DNA of 64,000 nucleotides from Luteimicrobium sp049844995 (lineage in GTDB: Bacteria; Actinomycetota; Actinomycetes; Actinomycetales; Cellulomonadaceae): positions 124,001 to 188,000 of the forward strand of contig NZ_JBNCMC010000003.1 of the NCBI RefSeq assembly GCF_049844995.1, read 5' to 3'. A model generated the notes under the pieces. It made no database searches. It saw nothing but the letters and a program-made list of their open reading frames with translations, and was not told where the DNA came from. Position numbers and translations under genes: made by a program. Positions 32,327 to 40,642 of this stretch are shown here, in pieces. How positions within the stretch are numbered: the first letter of the stretch is position 1; the number at the start of each line of letters is the position of its first letter.

Positions 32327-33564
32327 GCCGCGCCGTCGGGAAGGCGGTCGTGGTCGCGGGTCTCGGGAAGTCGTACCGGGTCGGTCGGCGCGGGTACCGG
32401 CCGAACAGTGCGGTCGAGGCGGCGACCGAACGGTTGCGGCACCCGCTGCGCCGGACGGTCTACGAGGAGTTCCGTGCGCTCGACGACGTCTCGTTCGAGG
32501 TGCCGTGGGGCGAGGCAGTCGGGATCGTCGGGCGGAACGGGGCGGGGAAGTCGACACTCCTCAAGCTCCTAACGCGGATCACCGCCCCCACCCGCGGTCG
32601 GATCGAGCTCGCCGGACGAATCGGGAGCCTCCTGGAAGTCGGGACGGGTTTCCACCCGGAGCTCACGGGCCGGGAGAACATCTTCCTGTCCGGCTCGCTG
32701 CTGGGGATGAACCGCGCGGAGATCCGGCGTCAGTTCGACAGCATCGTCGAGTTCTCCGGGGTTGAAAAATTCCTCGACACGCCCGTGAAGCGATACTCGT
32801 CCGGCATGTACGTGCGGCTGGCGTTCGCTGTTGCCGCTCACCTCGAGACGGAGATCCTCGCAATCGATGAGGTCCTTGCGGTCGGGGACGCCGAGTTCCA
32901 AGCCAAGTCGCTCGCCAAGATGCGCGATGTCGCGAAGGACGGTCGGACGGTCCTCTACGTGAGCCACCAGATGCAGACCGTAACGTCGCTGTGTACCTCA
33001 GCGATCTACCTCGAGCGGGGCCGCCTGGAGTATTACGGCGGCGTCGACGGTGCGCTCGAGCGGTACCGGGCGAGCTTCGCGACGTTCGCCACGGCGCAGT
33101 CCGACGCGTCGCGACGGTCGGGCACGGGCGAGCTGCGGGCGCGTGTCGTTCGCCTGTCTGAGGAGAGTTACGAGCCGGCGGAGGACAAGCTGATTGAGAT
33201 CGACCTCGACGCGAACCCGGAGATGATCGGGCAGTACTTCGTATCCGTGCACCTCAACGACGACAACGGGGTGGTCGTCGTCCAGTGCGACTCGCGCAAC
33301 GTCGGTGTCTGGCTGGAACCGGGCACGCCGCAGTCGCTCACCCTCTCCATCTGTGACCTGTGGCTCAAGCCGGGTCGCTACACGGTTGACGTGTACGTCT
33401 GCAAGACCGGGATTCTCGATTCGTGGGAGGGCGCCGCGGTGTTCGAGGTACTGCCTGTCTCCCCGTACCCGGAGCTCGCGGGCGAAGATGCGATGTCGGT
33501 CGGCACGGTCCTGTCCGACTTTTCCTACCAGGTGGGCCCGGGCTCCACGCTGGGGGCCCCGTGA
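32323..33564 (+). CDS. ABC transporter ATP-binding protein for polysaccharide export (Wzt-like)
   Basis: 413 residues. Walker A GRNGAGKST, signature YSSGMYVRLAFAVA, Walker B ILAIDEVLAVGD, and H-loop LYVSHQM. The N-terminal extension and the beta-rich C-terminal 150 residues fit Wzt-type exporters, whose C-terminal domain may recognise the glycan. The GTG at 32323 overlaps the upstream ORF stop and has GCGAGG before it; a TTG at 32317 is an alternative. It is coupled to its permease (GTGA). It powers export of undecaprenyl-linked glycan across the membrane. Confidence 0.93.
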   Translation: MSRAVGKAVVVAGLGKSYRVGRRGYRPNSAVEAATERLRHPLRRTVYEEFRALDDVSFEVPWGEAVGIVGRNGAGKSTLLKLLTRITAPTRGRIELAGRIGSLLEVGTGFHPELTGRENIFLSGSLLGMNRAEIRRQFDSIVEFSGVEKFLDTPVKRYSSGMYVRLAFAVAAHLETEILAIDEVLAVGDAEFQAKSLAKMRDVAKDGRTVLYVSHQMQTVTSLCTSAIYLERGRLEYYGGVDGALERYRASFATFATAQSDASRRSGTGELRARVVRLSEESYEPAEDKLIEIDLDANPEMIGQYFVSVHLNDDNGVVVVQCDSRNVGVWLEPGTPQSLTLSICDLWLKPGRYTVDVYVCKTGILDSWEGAAVFEVLPVSPYPELAGEDAMSVGTVLSDFSYQVGPGSTLGAP

Positions 33565-34463
33565 ACCGTGACGAGCTCGCCTTGAGCACGGGAGCACGGC
33601 ACGGGCGTGGGACGGCAGCGTCCGCCCGGGCAGCCGCGCGTCGTTCCCGTGTCACCGTCATCATTCCGCCGGGCCGTTTCTCGCTGCCGCGGTGGTCGGA
33701 GCTGTGGGAAGCCCGGGAGGTCGCGTACCGCTTCGCGCAGCGTGACGTGCTGCTGCGCTACCGCCAGACTGTGGTCGGCGTGGCGTGGGTCGTCCTGCAG
33801 CCGCTTGCGTCCGCGGGGATCTTCTCGATCGTGTTCGGTCAGGTCGCGAACCTTAGCTCGGACGGAGTCCCGTACTTCATCTTTTCGTTCATGGGGATGC
33901 TGGCCTGGAACCTCTTCAACAACGTGCTCGGCCGCTCGGCTCCGTCGCTGGTGTCGAACCAGTCGCTCGTGTCGAAGGTGTTCTTCCCGCGCATGATCGT
34001 GCCGCTCTCAAGTGCCGCGTCGGTGCTGCTCGACTTCTTGGTCGCACTGGTGCTCGGCGTCGTCCTGCTGATCGTGTACGGGATCAACCCAGGGTGGCCG
34101 GTACTGCTCGTGCCGATCTGGGTGGTGCTCGTCGTCCTGCTTGCCTCCGGCCTGGGGCTGATCGCCTCGGCGCTTCAGGTGAAGTACCGCGATGTCGGGT
34201 ACGTCCTGCCGTGGCTGTTGCAGATCCTCCTATACGCGTCGCCGGTCGCGTACGCGATCTCCGTGGTCCCTGAGAATCTCCAGGGCCTGTTCAACGCCAA
34301 CCCGCTGACCTGGATGCTCGGGATGTTCCGCTGGTCGCTGCTCGGGCTCGACCAGCCGCCGCTCTGGCAGATCGGTGGGTTCGCTGTCGTTGCGGTTGCC
34401 GCGTTCTACCTGGGTGCGCTGTTCTTCCAGTCCTGGGAACGCAACTTCGCCGACGTGATCTGA
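33561..34463 (+). CDS. ABC-2 type polysaccharide export permease (Wzm-like)
   Basis: 300 residues with a basic cytoplasmic N terminus and about six membrane helices. The family segment RDVLLRYRQTVVGVAWVVLQPL is followed by FMGMLAWNLFNNVLGRSAPSL and KVFFPRMIVPLSS. ABC-2 permeases of this group form the channel for lipid-linked glycans. The GTG start overlaps the ATPase stop by 4 nt. With the upstream ATPase it makes a complete Wzm/Wzt pair. Confidence 0.93.
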   Translation: MNRDELALSTGARHGRGTAASARAAARRSRVTVIIPPGRFSLPRWSELWEAREVAYRFAQRDVLLRYRQTVVGVAWVVLQPLASAGIFSIVFGQVANLSSDGVPYFIFSFMGMLAWNLFNNVLGRSAPSLVSNQSLVSKVFFPRMIVPLSSAASVLLDFLVALVLGVVLLIVYGINPGWPVLLVPIWVVLVVLLASGLGLIASALQVKYRDVGYVLPWLLQILLYASPVAYAISVVPENLQGLFNANPLTWMLGMFRWSLLGLDQPPLWQIGGFAVVAVAAFYLGALFFQSWERNFADVI

Positions 34464-34485
34464 CCGCGCACAGCCGCGCCGCGGG

Positions 34486-35625
34486 TTAGCGCGGGCGACG
34501 GAAGGGCAGGCTGCGATACACGGCGTCGTCGAGCCGTGCGACACGCTCCCAGGTGAAGTGGGCCGCGGTCTGGGGCCCTGCGGCAGCGAGCCGTGCGCGC
34601 AGGGACGGATCGTCGATGGCCCGGCGCAGCGCGCCCGCCAGTGCGCGCGGGTCCACGGGGTCGACCAGGAGACCGTCGACCCCGTCGGTGAGGATCTCGC
34701 CCGCACCACCGCGCGACGTGGCGACCACCGGCACCCCGGCCCGTAGGCCCTCGAGCACGACGATCCCGAACGCCTCGACACGACTCGGCACCACGAGCGC
34801 CTCCGCGCGCCGCATCACGGTGACGACCTGGTCGCGCGGCAGCGACCCGGGCAGCACCACCCGCTCGCCCATTCCGAGGTCGGCGGCGAGCGAGAGCAAG
34901 GCGCCCTGCTCGGGGCCGGCGCCGGCAATGACGAGCTGGACGGCGTCGCCGAGGTCCGCTTTGGCGAACGCCCGGACCAGCAGGTCGAAGCCCTTCACCG
35001 GGACGAGCCGCCCGGTTCCCAGCACATACCGCGCGGGGAGCCAGTCGGGTTCGGGACCGGCGGGCTCGTCGGCATCGACCCCGTTGAACACGACGTCGAC
35101 CTGGTCAGGATCTTGGCCGAACCGTACAAGGTCGTCCGCGGCGAACTTCGAGCACGCGGTCACGGCTGCGGCGCGATTGAGAGCGGACCGCAGGGCCCGG
35201 CGCTGCACGACCGATGTCTCGAAGACCCGGTCGGCGTCCATGAACGTCTCCCCGTGCGTCCCCACGACGAGCGGGATCCCCAGCAGGCGCGACGTTACTG
35301 TCGCCCAGGTCCCGTTAGGGCCGAAGCATTGGACGTGGAGGACGTCGGGGCGGTCGGCGCGGGCCGCCCGGATCCAGGCGGCGAGCGCCCGTCGTCCGTC
35401 CCACGCGAACCGCGCGGTGGACCGGACGTTCGCTGCGGGCAGGGGGGTCGGGAGGTAGCGGATCGTGATCCCGGGGAGTGTGACGGGTGGGTCGCCGCGG
35501 TCGACGGTCCAGATCACGACGTCGTGCCCTAGGGCTTGTAGCCGAGGTGCCAGACGGTAAACGTGCTCCTCGACCCCGCCGACGCGAGGGAGGAAGGAGC
35601 TGGCGACCAGGGCCACGACGGACAC
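34486..35625 (-). CDS. Glycosyltransferase family 4
   Basis: 379 residues. VVALVASSFLPRVGGVEEHVYRLA start, YVLGTGRLVPVKGFDLLVRA, and EX7E motif VEAFGIVVLEGLRAGVPVVA. The GTG at 35625 lies 7 nt after the -10-like TACGAT, so the mRNA is probably leaderless. It is divergent from the next GT4 gene, with a variant of the shared decamer between them. Substrate unknown. Confidence 0.9.
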   Translation of the reverse strand: MSVVALVASSFLPRVGGVEEHVYRLAPRLQALGHDVVIWTVDRGDPPVTLPGITIRYLPTPLPAANVRSTARFAWDGRRALAAWIRAARADRPDVLHVQCFGPNGTWATVTSRLLGIPLVVGTHGETFMDADRVFETSVVQRRALRSALNRAAAVTACSKFAADDLVRFGQDPDQVDVVFNGVDADEPAGPEPDWLPARYVLGTGRLVPVKGFDLLVRAFAKADLGDAVQLVIAGAGPEQGALLSLAADLGMGERVVLPGSLPRDQVVTVMRRAEALVVPSRVEAFGIVVLEGLRAGVPVVATSRGGAGEILTDGVDGLLVDPVDPRALAGALRRAIDDPSLRARLAAAGPQTAAHFTWERVARLDDAVYRSLPFRRPR

Positions 35626-35632
35626 GTTCGCG

Positions 35633-35683
35633 ATCGTAGAGGGGCGGATGCGCGGCCGGTGCCAAACGATCAGTATTTCGCCC
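35633..35683 (-). promoter_or_regulatory. Promoter of the minus-strand GT4 gene (variant decamer)
   Basis: On the minus strand GGGCGAAATA (35683-35674) starts 45 bp upstream of TACGAT (35638-35633). The decamer differs from the consensus at two or three places, but the spacing is kept. Confidence 0.4.
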
Positions 35684-35722
35684 GGTCACGGGGGTCGGAT
35701 GCGTGCCTGTCCGACCTAGGGT
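35674..35722 (+). promoter_or_regulatory. Promoter of the plus-strand GT4 gene (variant decamer, reversed)
   Basis: TATTTCGCCC (35674-35683) ends 34 bp before TAGGGT (35717-35722), which is followed by 6 nt and the ATG at 35729. A leaderless transcript is likely. Confidence 0.4.
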
Positions 35723-35728
35723 GGCGGC

Positions 35729-36817
35729 ATGACCTCCCGGCTCGCCCTCGCGACGTTCGCATCGGCGAACCCGATGGGCCAGCAGGCTTACGAGGCGCGG
35801 ATCGCCGAACGCGCGTCCCGAGTGGCCGGGCCCGAGATCGAAGTGCGCGAGGCTGTCGTGCGAACGTTGCGTTCGCCGCTTCCGGGGACTGCTCGCCTGC
35901 CGCACTGGGCGCTCGACGGTGCGCCACGATCGGTGCGACGCGCGATCGGTGCGGTGGTATACGGACGTAACGACGTGGTGCACCGGATGAGCCTGTCGCT
36001 GCCACCCGCATCGGTGCCGGAGATCGTCACCGTCCACGACACCGTTGCGTGGCGTTTCCCGGACGAGTCGGCGCCGCCGTCGTTCGCCGCCGAGGAGACG
36101 CGGTCAGCGGCGGCCGTCGTCGCCGTCTCGCAGTACTCCGCGGACGACGCCGCCGAGCTCCTCGGGCTCGACCGCGTGCACGTGGTGCCCAATGGCGTCG
36201 ACGACGTGTTCTTCGATGCGCGGCCGCTCCCGGAGGCAAGGTTCCGGGAGCTGGGGGTCAGTCGTCCGTACATCCTCACTGCGGGAGGATCGACGCTGCG
36301 AAAGAACCTCGAGGGCCTCGCAGCGGCTTGGCAGCGCGTGCGAGCGGCGTACCCAGACGTCGATCTCGTGCTGTGCGGGCCTCCCTCGGAGCGCCGTGAC
36401 CGGCTGTTCGGTCCGCTGGCCGGGACGCACCGGCTCGGCAAGGTGGACGAGGCGACGCTGGTCGGGCTCATGGCGGGGGCGCGCGCCGTCGTCGTGCCGT
36501 CGCTGCATGAGGGGTTCGGCCTGCCAGCCCTGCAGGCGATGGCGTGCGGGACACCCGTGGTCGCCGCGGACCGGAGCGCGCTGCCCGAGGTGTGCGGTGG
36601 GTGCGCGGTGCTCGTCGACCCGGACGGGCCCGGGATCGCGGACGGGCTCGTCCACGTGCTCGACGACGGCGCTGATGTCGGTCCGCTCGTGGAGGCGGGG
36701 CGTGTCCGAGCAGCCAAGTTCACGTGGGACCGCAGCGCGGCGGGCCACGCAGCGGTGTGGCATGAGGTCCTCGGACGCTCGGTCTCGCCCGAGGCCGCGC
36801 CTGGCGGTCAGCGGTGA
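35729..36817 (+). CDS. Glycosyltransferase family 4
   Basis: 362 residues. EIVTVHDTVAWRFPDESAPPSF and PYILTAGGSTLRKNLEGLAAAW resemble mannosyltransferase-type GT4 enzymes. The usual EX7E motif reads HEGFGLPALQAMACGTPVVAAD, with Gln in place of the second Glu. This may alter catalysis or mark a subfamily. The ATG is immediately downstream of the -10. It is followed by 275 nt of non-coding sequence before the next gene. Confidence 0.9.
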   Translation: MTSRLALATFASANPMGQQAYEARIAERASRVAGPEIEVREAVVRTLRSPLPGTARLPHWALDGAPRSVRRAIGAVVYGRNDVVHRMSLSLPPASVPEIVTVHDTVAWRFPDESAPPSFAAEETRSAAAVVAVSQYSADDAAELLGLDRVHVVPNGVDDVFFDARPLPEARFRELGVSRPYILTAGGSTLRKNLEGLAAAWQRVRAAYPDVDLVLCGPPSERRDRLFGPLAGTHRLGKVDEATLVGLMAGARAVVVPSLHEGFGLPALQAMACGTPVVAADRSALPEVCGGCAVLVDPDGPGIADGLVHVLDDGADVGPLVEAGRVRAAKFTWDRSAAGHAAVWHEVLGRSVSPEAAPGGQR

Positions 36818-37092
36818 GTTCTCAACCGAACCTGAGGCGACATGCTCGTCCGGTATCACCCATTTCGGAGACGTGGTTTGGGGTCTGGCTCCCGGCAGCC
36901 ATTGGGGCGGCACCGCGGGTGGCGAGTACTTCATGCCGAGGCGCCGAGTGCGACCAGACTCGGCGACCATCGCCTCACCCCACCTCACCTGCTTTGGGCG
37001 TCGGACGGTTCAGCCTGGACGGTTCTGGCGCACACAGGACCACACACAACGAGGGCGCCCCGACGAAGGCGCCGTGACAGGAGAGATCTCGG

Positions 37093-38049
37093 ATGGAGCA
37101 CGAGCAGCCGCCAGACGTCAGCGTGGTCATACCGACGCGTCGAGGTGGGCCGTACCTGGACGAGGCGATCGCGTCGGTGTTCGCCCAGACACTCACGAGT
37201 TGGGAACTGATTGTCGTCTTTGACGGATGCGACGCGGAGCTGGACGTCCGGTGGCTCGCCGATCCTCGCGTCCGCACGGTCCGTCAGGCGCACCGTGGCG
37301 AGTCCGTGGCGCGCAACAACGGCCTTGCTGCATGTCGATCGGACGTTGTGGCGTTCGTGGACGACGACGATCGCATGCTGCCTCAGCGGCTTCAACGTCA
37401 ACTCGAGCTGATGCGATCGCGGCCGGAGATCGGCCTCTGCCACACACAGTTCGTCGTCATCGACCAGGACGGAGCAAAAGCCCAGCCCGGTCGGTCCGGG
37501 GACGTTCAGTACGCTGGTCTACTCAGAGGCGACGTCAGGATTCTGATGCCCACGTTGATGGTTCGAAAATCCGTGCTCGAAGCGGTCGGTACCTTCAACT
37601 CGACTCTTCGAACCGGTCAGGATCTTGATGTGATCTATCGCGTCGCGCGTGAGAGCACGCTTGGCTACTGCGCCGAGGTGTTGACTGAGTATCGCCGCCA
37701 CGGCTCCAATGCGTCGGGTGACCAGGTCCAGGCAGGCATCAATCTGGAACGCATCCTGTCGGTCCACCTCGAGTGGGCGGTGCTGAACGGCCGCGGCTCG
37801 GATGCGGACGCCGCACGGGAAGGGCTCGAGTGGGCACGCCGGTACGGTGCCATGGGGGAGCTAATCAAGGCCCGCAGCCAGTGGCAGGCGAGGGAGACAC
37901 GTCAGTGTGCCGGTTCGGTCGTACGGGCTTTTCGACTTTCACCAGCGCAGGCGGTGCGCGACTTGGTGGGCAACCGGCCCGTCCTTCGCCGGCTCGCCGG
38001 GAGACGACAATCGCCCGTGGGCGCTCGCGCAGGATCAACGGGGCATTAG
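37093..38049 (+). CDS. Glycosyltransferase family 2
   Basis: 318 residues. VSVVIPTRRGGPYLDEAIASVFAQT, VVFDGCDAELD, RGESVARNNGLAAC, and the DxD segment FVDDDDRML. TGQDLDVIYRVA lies in the acceptor region. It resembles the GT2 genes at 18333 and 42275 in layout, so they may be related duplicates. An AGGAG site precedes the ATG. No clear promoter was seen in the 275 nt before it. It is convergent with the next minus-strand gene. Confidence 0.9.
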   Translation: MEHEQPPDVSVVIPTRRGGPYLDEAIASVFAQTLTSWELIVVFDGCDAELDVRWLADPRVRTVRQAHRGESVARNNGLAACRSDVVAFVDDDDRMLPQRLQRQLELMRSRPEIGLCHTQFVVIDQDGAKAQPGRSGDVQYAGLLRGDVRILMPTLMVRKSVLEAVGTFNSTLRTGQDLDVIYRVARESTLGYCAEVLTEYRRHGSNASGDQVQAGINLERILSVHLEWAVLNGRGSDADAAREGLEWARRYGAMGELIKARSQWQARETRQCAGSVVRAFRLSPAQAVRDLVGNRPVLRRLAGRRQSPVGARAGSTGH

Positions 38050-38071
38050 CGCTGCTGTTCGGATCGCACCG

Positions 38072-39253
38072 TCAAGACCTTCGAGCAATCTCTTGCCGTC
38101 TTCGGTCGGCGGATCGACGGTGTGTCGCCCAACGTCGTCGGGGGCGGGCGCTGTCGATGAGAAGCTGCTCGATCCGTTGAGCAGTCGCGTCGAGCGACAG
38201 GCGGTCGACTACGTGCTGACGTAGCGCCCGGCGCCGAGCGTCCTGGGTTTGCCCCCCCGCGGCGGCCCGACGCAAGGCGTCCACGAGAGCGGCGGCGTCC
38301 CCGTCGGCGACCAGGGTCCCGCTCGCCCCGACCGTCTCGGGGATGCCGCCGACACGCGTCGCGATGATTGGTAGACCTGTGGACATCGCTTCGGCAAGCA
38401 CTAGGCCGAAGGACTCGACCCGCGAGGGAAGCACGAGGACGTCCGCGGCACGCATCGGCGTCAGAACGTCGAGACGGGCGGCGAGCCACTCGACACCCGT
38501 GGCGGCGAGCGCGATCAGGCGCCCTTGATATGCGAGCGCGTTTGCGTCGCCCTCGGACGAGACACCGACGACGAGGAGGCGCGCCTGGTCAGGGGGCAAC
38601 CCGAGCTCTGCCCACGCGTGGACGAGATCGTGCACTCCCTTCTCGGGCGAGACGCGGCCACAGAACAGGGCGACAAACGCGTCCTGGGGGAGCCTGAGTG
38701 CAAGTCTCGCGCCGTGCCGGTCATCGGTGCCAGTGAGAGGAAAGGCGTCGACGTCGACGCCGTTTGGCACCACGGTGACCTTGGTGGGATCGACACCCTG
38801 TGTCATCCACTGCTTGGCGGTGGCCTCTGAGACCGCGATGAAGTGAGCAACGCCACGGCTCTTGAGCGCTACACGGCTGCGGGGAGAAAAATAGTGGAGG
38901 TGGCAGATGATTCGCGCGCCCGTGAGGAAGTGAAGCGGAAGCGCGAACGCAAGCTCCTCGAAGCGATGAACGTAGATGACGTCGGGGCGGCGCCGTATTC
39001 CCGTGACGAGGACCGGCAGAATCTCTCGCAGGGCGGCGAACGGCCGTCGCAGACGTACATCGAGGGCTCGGACCCGTGAAGCTGAGTGCGCGAAGGCGGG
39101 CACGGCGCCGACCCGCTGCACATAGACGATATCGATCTGATGGCCCTGTCGTGCGAGGGCCTCGGCGATCATTACGGACATGGTCTCCACCCCGCCGAGC
39201 CCGCCGAGTCTGTCCACGCTGAGGAGCACGCGGAGGCGCCGCCTCGCGGTCAT
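38072..39253 (-). CDS. Glycosyltransferase family 4
   Basis: 393 residues. RRLRVLLSVDRLGGLGGVETMSV, FVALFCGRVSPEKGVHDLVHAW and the EX7E motif VESFGLVLAEAMSTGLPIIATRVGG. The ATG at 39253 overlaps the upstream stop (ATGA), making a two-gene operon. Substrate unknown. Confidence 0.9.
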   Translation of the reverse strand: MTARRRLRVLLSVDRLGGLGGVETMSVMIAEALARQGHQIDIVYVQRVGAVPAFAHSASRVRALDVRLRRPFAALREILPVLVTGIRRRPDVIYVHRFEELAFALPLHFLTGARIICHLHYFSPRSRVALKSRGVAHFIAVSEATAKQWMTQGVDPTKVTVVPNGVDVDAFPLTGTDDRHGARLALRLPQDAFVALFCGRVSPEKGVHDLVHAWAELGLPPDQARLLVVGVSSEGDANALAYQGRLIALAATGVEWLAARLDVLTPMRAADVLVLPSRVESFGLVLAEAMSTGLPIIATRVGGIPETVGASGTLVADGDAAALVDALRRAAAGGQTQDARRRALRQHVVDRLSLDATAQRIEQLLIDSARPRRRWATHRRSADRRRQEIARRS

Positions 39254-40374
39254 GCGGCACGGCCGCGTGGCGGCCGAGCGCGCAGCCACGCATCGAGCGG
39301 TCGGGACACGGCGTTCCACGAGAGCTCAGCGAGCGCCCGGTCTCGTTCGGGTGCGGGCCAGGCAGGTGGCTCCGTCAGGTGGGTCACCAAGTGGCGGATC
39401 CAGACGTCCGGTTCGTCAGTGACGAAACGGCCGAAGCCCGGATGTGCGGAGGCGGCGTCCTCCGTAGCGATGACCGGTGCGCCGGAGGCCAACGCCTCGG
39501 CGTACTTGACCGATGCCCCCACGCCGGAACGTACGGGTATCGCGGCTGTGGCGGCGCTACCGAGGAACGCCGCGAGGTCGTTGACTCGCCCGACGTACGA
39601 GATCCCGGGTGCTGAGGAGGTGCGTCCGCCCAGCCCGCTCCCGGCCACGAGCGCGCGAGCCGTGGGTACCTGCCTCACGACCGCTGGCCACACCGTGGAC
39701 TCGAACCACTCGAGGCCACGCAGGTTCGGGATCCAGGTCCATGATCCGAACAGTGCGACGTAGGGCTCTGGCGACGTGCCGAGGCCGAGCCGATCTGGCC
39801 ACTCCTCCGGGTCGACTCCGTGAGGTGCGACGATCCGCTCCGAGGCGTGTGGGGTCTCTGGCAGCCGCCCCAATTCGCGACCCGAGCAGACGGACACTCC
39901 GTCCGTGTTCTCGAGGACGTGTTGCAACAGCCGCAAGGCCTCGCGTTCGTCAGTTGCGCTTCCCCCAATTTGCGTGTGCCAGCCTACGTACACGTTGTGG
40001 AGGTCGACCAGGGTGGGCGGACGGTGCCGGGGGTCCGTGTGTCCCACCCATCGCCAGGACTCAATGTGAGAGACCACGATCGCGTCAAACTGGCCCTTGC
40101 GCAGTGCGCGCGAGAGCCGGTGGTGCGCCATGGGATTGCGCACGCCAGCCATGAGGTGGCCTCGGACCCGATCCACCGTCGCAATGCGACTCAAGGAGCT
40201 ATCGTCCTGGTCGCCGGCTAGGGACATCACGTGGACGCGGTGTCCGGCGTCTACGAGCGCGCGGATCTGGAAATACTGACGGCGCTGACCGCCCTGTCCG
40301 TGCCGGTCGGGGGTCTCATTACTGACCCAGAGCACGTCGCGGGCGGGTGCCTGCTCGGTAGCACGGCTAGTCAC
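39250..40374 (-). CDS. Glycosyltransferase family 4
   Basis: 374 residues. DVLWVSNETPDRHGQGGQRRQYF, VALFGSWTWIPNLRGLEWF, and GVGASVKYAEALASGAPVIATEDA, which replaces a classical EX7E motif in this subgroup. The GTG at 40374 follows GGAGGG about 10 nt upstream on its strand. Its 5' untranslated region holds a tandem 7-bp repeat (40394-40427). It is first in a two-gene operon. Confidence 0.87.
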   Translation of the reverse strand: MTSRATEQAPARDVLWVSNETPDRHGQGGQRRQYFQIRALVDAGHRVHVMSLAGDQDDSSLSRIATVDRVRGHLMAGVRNPMAHHRLSRALRKGQFDAIVVSHIESWRWVGHTDPRHRPPTLVDLHNVYVGWHTQIGGSATDEREALRLLQHVLENTDGVSVCSGRELGRLPETPHASERIVAPHGVDPEEWPDRLGLGTSPEPYVALFGSWTWIPNLRGLEWFESTVWPAVVRQVPTARALVAGSGLGGRTSSAPGISYVGRVNDLAAFLGSAATAAIPVRSGVGASVKYAEALASGAPVIATEDAASAHPGFGRFVTDEPDVWIRHLVTHLTEPPAWPAPERDRALAELSWNAVSRPLDAWLRARPPRGRAA

Positions 40375-40393
40375 GCGCGTCTCGCCCTCCGTC

Positions 40394-40437
40394 GGTCTGC
40401 GGTCTGCGGTCTGCGGTCTGCGGTCTGTCTGATCCTA
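40394..40437 (-). repeat. Tandem heptamer GGTCTGC (4.9 copies) just downstream of a -10 hexamer
   Basis: GGTCTGC repeats from 40394 to 40427 (plus-strand reading). On the minus strand TAGGAT (40437-40432) looks like a -10 for the glycosyltransferase gene starting at 40374, so the repeat would span the transcription start and the leader. Seven-bp units can slip during replication, so copy number may vary and tune expression. Confidence 0.65.
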
Positions 40438-40551
40438 GCCAGCCGGTCCGTTCGTTGGGTCACGGCGCCAGCGGCGAGCAGATGGCCCACATGTCACACA
40501 TGGCCGCGCTACCGCCGCTGAGCAGCGCAGCCCTCGTCTCAGCGGGTGGAG

Positions 40552-40601
40552 GAATTCACCCCTGCCAGAATTTCCTGGATGGTCTGTCATGGTAATACTC
40601 T
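40552..40601 (+). promoter_or_regulatory. Promoter of the secreted PIG-L gene (reversed decamer)
   Basis: GAATTCACCC (40552-40561) ends 35 bp before TACTCT (40596-40601). GGGTG at 40544-40548 faces CACCC at 40557-40561, so this copy is also an inverted repeat. The start codon is about 42 nt downstream with its own ribosome-binding site. Confidence 0.5.
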
Positions 40602-40642
40602 TTGCGAGGGGGCTGTCGGCACGATCTTAGAGAGGGAGCCCT

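Noticed and set aside
36852..36861. Reverse copy of the decamer (GGGTGATACC on the minus strand) before the GT2 gene at 37093
   Set aside because: No -10-like hexamer lies at the expected distance on either strand, so I did not count it as part of the shared promoter set.
40394..40427. Heptamer repeat considered as a CRISPR or integron-like array
   Set aside because: The units are 7 bp, contiguous and without spacers, so it is a simple tandem repeat. No CRISPR array or cas gene is in the window.
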